DNA from: Chthoniobacteraceae bacterium
GTDB lineage: Bacteria; Verrucomicrobiota; Verrucomicrobiia; Chthoniobacterales; Chthoniobacteraceae
DNA: 64,000 bases
Direction of reading: 5' to 3'
NCBI GenBank assembly: GCA_028293625.1
Contig: JAQGOL010000035.1
Location: forward strand, 62,001-126,000
The notes below the pieces were generated by a model. The model saw only the letters and a program-made list of their open reading frames with translations, did not search any database and was not told the origin of the DNA. Positions 61,425-64,000 of the stretch are shown piece by piece (the stretch's first letter is position 1; each line of letters opens with the position of its first letter). A program made the position numbers and the translations under genes.

Positions 61425-62223
61425 GCGACCGGAAATAAAGGGTCACGAGCTGACTCAAATTAAAGAGTGCGTGCATGCTCATTGGCACTGCCAGCGAGCC
61501 GGTAGCCTCGTAGGCAATCGTCAGGCAAAGCGCCAGGACAAAGAGGCTCGGCAATGAAGAGAGGTTCAGGTGGACGAGGGCAAAGAGCGCCGAAGTGAAA
61601 ATCGCGCTCACCGGAGCGCCGCAATAACGTTTGATCGCCCCATAAAAATAGCCGCGAAAAAGAAATTCCTCACTGAGCGGGGCAACAATGACCCCGGTAA
61701 ACAAGATCGTGCCAATCAGCGAGTAGTTGTTTTTTCGCGAGACATCCCGAAAAAGCGTGACGAGATCCTGTTCGTGAGCCGGCTCGTGAAGCAGGTTTTG
61801 GATTAAAAAACTGGCGGCCAAAACCACTGGAAAAGCGGCGAGCACCAGTCCGAAAGCGATCAGCAACGCGCGTCCGATCGGAAGCCGGTCAAAGCCAAGC
61901 AGGTGTTTTAGGCTGACACCACGGGTATACAAAAAGGCCGCGATCCCAATCGCCAGGATCAGGAAAACGCTGGCGTTTAAAAGAATATCCGTCGGCTTAA
62001 GTGAGGCCGTTTCGGCCGGCGCGGGCTGGGAAAATCCCTGCGGGATGAGCAGGGCGAAATAGCCGACCAGAACGATGGTCACCAGCAAATCGGGGATGTC
62101 GAATTCGGCCGTGCGCACCTTTCCACTGCTTTCGTGGATGCGCCGCAACAGGTTTTGATAGACTCCCAATGAGACCGCTGAAATCGCGGCAAGGATGACA
62201 AGGATATAAAAATCCGGTTCCAT
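61414..62223 (-). CDS. CPBP-family intramembrane metalloprotease
   Basis: The 269-residue protein has about eight hydrophobic segments and the CPBP/Abi motif block: SEEFLFRGYFYG (EExxxR) and later ALFALVHLNLSSLPSLF with the second histidine. Known relatives process prenylated or signal proteins inside membranes. It lies between sppA and thiL in the operon. The substrate is unknown. Confidence 0.9.
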   Translation of the reverse strand: MEPDFYILVILAAISAVSLGVYQNLLRRIHESSGKVRTAEFDIPDLLVTIVLVGYFALLIPQGFSQPAPAETASLKPTDILLNASVFLILAIGIAAFLYTRGVSLKHLLGFDRLPIGRALLIAFGLVLAAFPVVLAASFLIQNLLHEPAHEQDLVTLFRDVSRKNNYSLIGTILFTGVIVAPLSEEFLFRGYFYGAIKRYCGAPVSAIFTSALFALVHLNLSSLPSLFVLALCLTIAYEATGSLAVPMSMHALFNLSQLVTLYFRSHAG

Positions 62224-62265
62224 GGTTCAGTGCGCCTTAAATAAAATACGCCCGTTTAAACGGAT

Positions 62266-63285
62266 TCATTGGGCGTAAATGCTCGGCAAATAATAGAAGC
62301 GCCCGGCTTCAAGTTTTGGCATGAGCGACTGGGTGAGATTGACTTCAATCTTCGCTTTTTCGGACTGGCCAAAGAGATTAAAAAGTTTGCCAAGCTTGAA
62401 TCCGGATTCGTACCGGATGATCGCCGCGTCGGCAGCACCGCCGAGTTCCATCGCCTTGGCATACGCGTCCTCGACTTCACCGAGCTGGTTGATGAGCTTG
62501 GCTTCCAGCGCATCCTTGCCTGAAACCACGCGTCCATCGGCAATCCCGCTCCGCAGCTGATCCTCCGGCAGGCCGCGTTCCCTGGCGACGATGCCGACAA
62601 ATTTCCCGTAGGTTTGCATCACCAGGCCCTGGATATACTCCTTTTCCGCGTCAGTCGGCTCGCGTGAGCCGCTGAGCATATCCTTAAATTCGCCGCTCTT
62701 GAAAGTGAACGTTTGCAGGCCCACTTTGCCAAAGAGCTGCTGGTAATTAAGGGTCTGCATGATGACTCCAATGCTGCCCGTGAAAGTCGTTTCATTGGCC
62801 ATCAGCCATGAGCCGCCGCATGCGACGTAATAACCGCCGGAAGCCGCCACCGAGCCCATGTAGACGACGACCGGCTTTTTGGCGTCGTCGCGCACTCGCC
62901 GAACCGCGTTGTAGATCATATCCGAGGCGGTCACTTCGCCGCCGGGCGAATCGACATAAAGGAGGACCGCCTTCACTTTGGGATCATCGGAGGCTTGTTT
63001 TAGTTGGATGCGGAGATCGTCGACCATGGTGACGCCGACCGATCCCGGCTCCATGCCGGTGATGATGCCGCGCAGATAGATCATGGCGATTTTTTGAGGA
63101 CTGTTGTTCCTGGCGGCGACTACCACTTCCTCGTCGAATTTGGGCGCCTGCTCAGCTGCGCCGCTCAATGAAGCGGCCGCCGCGCTCGCGCCCCGGGTGA
63201 GAACGAAGATGAGGTTTGCCAGCAAGCTCAGACAAAGCAGGCCGATCAGCACGGCTCCAAGACAGCCAAATCGTTTGTTCGCCAT
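62266..63285 (-). CDS. sppA: Signal peptide peptidase SppA (36-kDa type)
   Basis: The 339-residue membrane-anchored serine protease has an N-terminal helix (LGAVLIGLLCLSLLANLIFVL), the VLLYVDSPGGEVTASDMI block, the catalytic Ser in MGSVAASGGYYVA, and a probable catalytic Lys in TFKSGEFKDMLSG. It degrades signal-peptide remnants in the membrane. It leads the sppA-CPBP-thiL-tsaE operon, 42 bp ahead of the CPBP gene. Start is MANKRFGCLG. Confidence 0.94.
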   Translation of the reverse strand: MANKRFGCLGAVLIGLLCLSLLANLIFVLTRGASAAAASLSGAAEQAPKFDEEVVVAARNNSPQKIAMIYLRGIITGMEPGSVGVTMVDDLRIQLKQASDDPKVKAVLLYVDSPGGEVTASDMIYNAVRRVRDDAKKPVVVYMGSVAASGGYYVACGGSWLMANETTFTGSIGVIMQTLNYQQLFGKVGLQTFTFKSGEFKDMLSGSREPTDAEKEYIQGLVMQTYGKFVGIVARERGLPEDQLRSGIADGRVVSGKDALEAKLINQLGEVEDAYAKAMELGGAADAAIIRYESGFKLGKLFNLFGQSEKAKIEVNLTQSLMPKLEAGRFYYLPSIYAQ

Positions 63286-63414
63286 AATCTGCGTCACCGT
63301 GCCGGAAGCGAAGTCCGCGGGCAAGTGGGAAGGAAATAAGCCGGCATGCCCGGCCCGTATTTCTCACCCGCCGCTCGGGTTGTTGCCTGAGGGGGAGAAC
63401 ACATACGGTTAGCC

Positions 63415-64000
63415 ATGAGGGATCTCTCTGAAAAGAGCTTGGTGGTAATCGGCGGAGCGTCAGGTTTGGGGCTCTCCGCCGCACGTGTTTTTGTGGAGGA
63501 AGGGGCCAAAGTGGTTGTGGCGGGGCGGGTACGGGACGCCGTGGAACGTGCCTCGCGGCTGCTGGGGTCACAGGCGATCGCCATTTGCGCCGATCCGAGC
63601 GATCCGACCACGGCAACGCGCGCCGTGGCGCAGGCCGTCAATGCTTTTGGCAAGCTCGACGGCCTCTATCACGCAGTGGGAGCAACCGGCCGAAAAATGG
63701 GCGACGGACCGCTCCATGAGTTGAGCGATACCGCATGGAGGATTGTTCTGAACTGGAATCTGAACGCCGCGATGTATTCAAATCGTGCCGCGATTCGTCA
63801 ATTCCTTCACCAGCACACCGGAGGGAGTATTCTGAATCTCGGCTCAGTCTGTGGCCTGGCGGCGTCGCAAGGCCAGTTCATCACCCACGCTTATGCCGTT
63901 GCCGAATCGGCCGTGATCGGGTTGAGCAAATCCCTCGCCGCTTATTATGCGGACCGAAGCATCCGGGTAAATGTTCTGGCTCCGGGTTTTATCGAGCAAC
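63415..64000 (+). CDS. SDR-family oxidoreductase (truncated at window end)
   Basis: The frame opens at ATG (MRDLSEKSLVVIGGASG) and stays open for 195 codons to the last base, so the gene continues outside. It has the nucleotide-binding glycine motif GGASGLG, a catalytic-type serine in LNLGSVCG, and PGFIEQ near the end. The usual YxxxK reads YAVAE, replacing the catalytic lysine with glutamate. It is either an altered SDR or non-catalytic. It is divergent from sppA. Confidence 0.88.
   Translation, partial: MRDLSEKSLVVIGGASGLGLSAARVFVEEGAKVVVAGRVRDAVERASRLLGSQAIAICADPSDPTTATRAVAQAVNAFGKLDGLYHAVGATGRKMGDGPLHELSDTAWRIVLNWNLNAAMYSNRAAIRQFLHQHTGGSILNLGSVCGLAASQGQFITHAYAVAESAVIGLSKSLAAYYADRSIRVNVLAPGFIEQ

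Noticed and set aside
61414-62223. CPBP/Abi protein considered as an abortive-infection defence gene
   Set aside because: It sits in a housekeeping operon with sppA, thiL and tsaE; the Abi name reflects fold history only.

Overview
The window is a gene-dense bacterial chromosome segment of moderately high GC that fits the phylum Verrucomicrobia best. The strongest pointers are a PSD1 cytochrome c/DUF1549/DUF1553 protein followed by a DUF1501 protein (typical of Planctomycetes and Verrucomicrobia), a PIN-PhoH ATPase beside a SUI1-type factor, a DUF4388 response regulator beside MglA/Roadblock genes, and ExbB/ExbD with a large TPR protein. No insertion sequence, prophage or CRISPR array was seen. 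Many start codons follow pyrimidine-rich leaders rather than Shine-Dalgarno sites. The phylum call is an inference from gene content.

Layout. 0-5 kb: phoH-like gene, SUI1 factor, a coiled-coil/Hpt-like/REC protein, DUF1802. 5-10 kb: PHP phosphoesterase, then a complete dlt operon in the order D-C-X-A-B, including a 49-residue dltX. 10-19 kb: GTP-dependent PEP carboxykinase, rhomboid-fold protein, DUF2270 protein, MazG, GH57 glucan enzyme, FlgD-like secreted protein. 19-27 kb: exonuclease-like, DUF2868 and DUF3482 GTPase genes; leuC and leuD split by an SH3 lipoprotein; GNAT protein; exported papain-like candidate; riboflavin synthase. 27.7-32.9 kb: a five-gene MglA GTPase/Roadblock/response-regulator module. 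33-41 kb: PSD1-DUF1501 pair, an amidase-like gene remnant, a four-gene DnaJ cluster with three unknown partners, a cytochrome c/DUF2231 protein, TrmB. 41.5-49.6 kb: ComEC, TPR protein, ExbD, ExbB, UvrC.

49.6-51.1 kb is a roughly 1.5-kb non-coding stretch between convergent uvrC and rnc. It holds four copies of a roughly 225-bp unit, each carrying eight DnaA-box-like motifs at nearly identical offsets. It is the best candidate here for a replication origin or a DnaA-titrating locus.

51-64 kb: RNase III, tRNA-His, cysteine desulfurase, GtrA protein, a ketosynthase plus a catalytically dead ketosynthase partner, UspA, divergent mntH and mntR around a palindromic operator, DUF4380, a lipoprotein, a sppA-CPBP-thiL-tsaE operon, and the start of an SDR gene cut by the window end.

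Likely cooperating sets are the dlt operon (D-alanylation of an unknown envelope acceptor), the MglA/Roadblock module (GTPase signalling, perhaps polarity or motility), leuC/leuD, KS/KS-like, mntH/mntR, and ExbB/ExbD/TPR.
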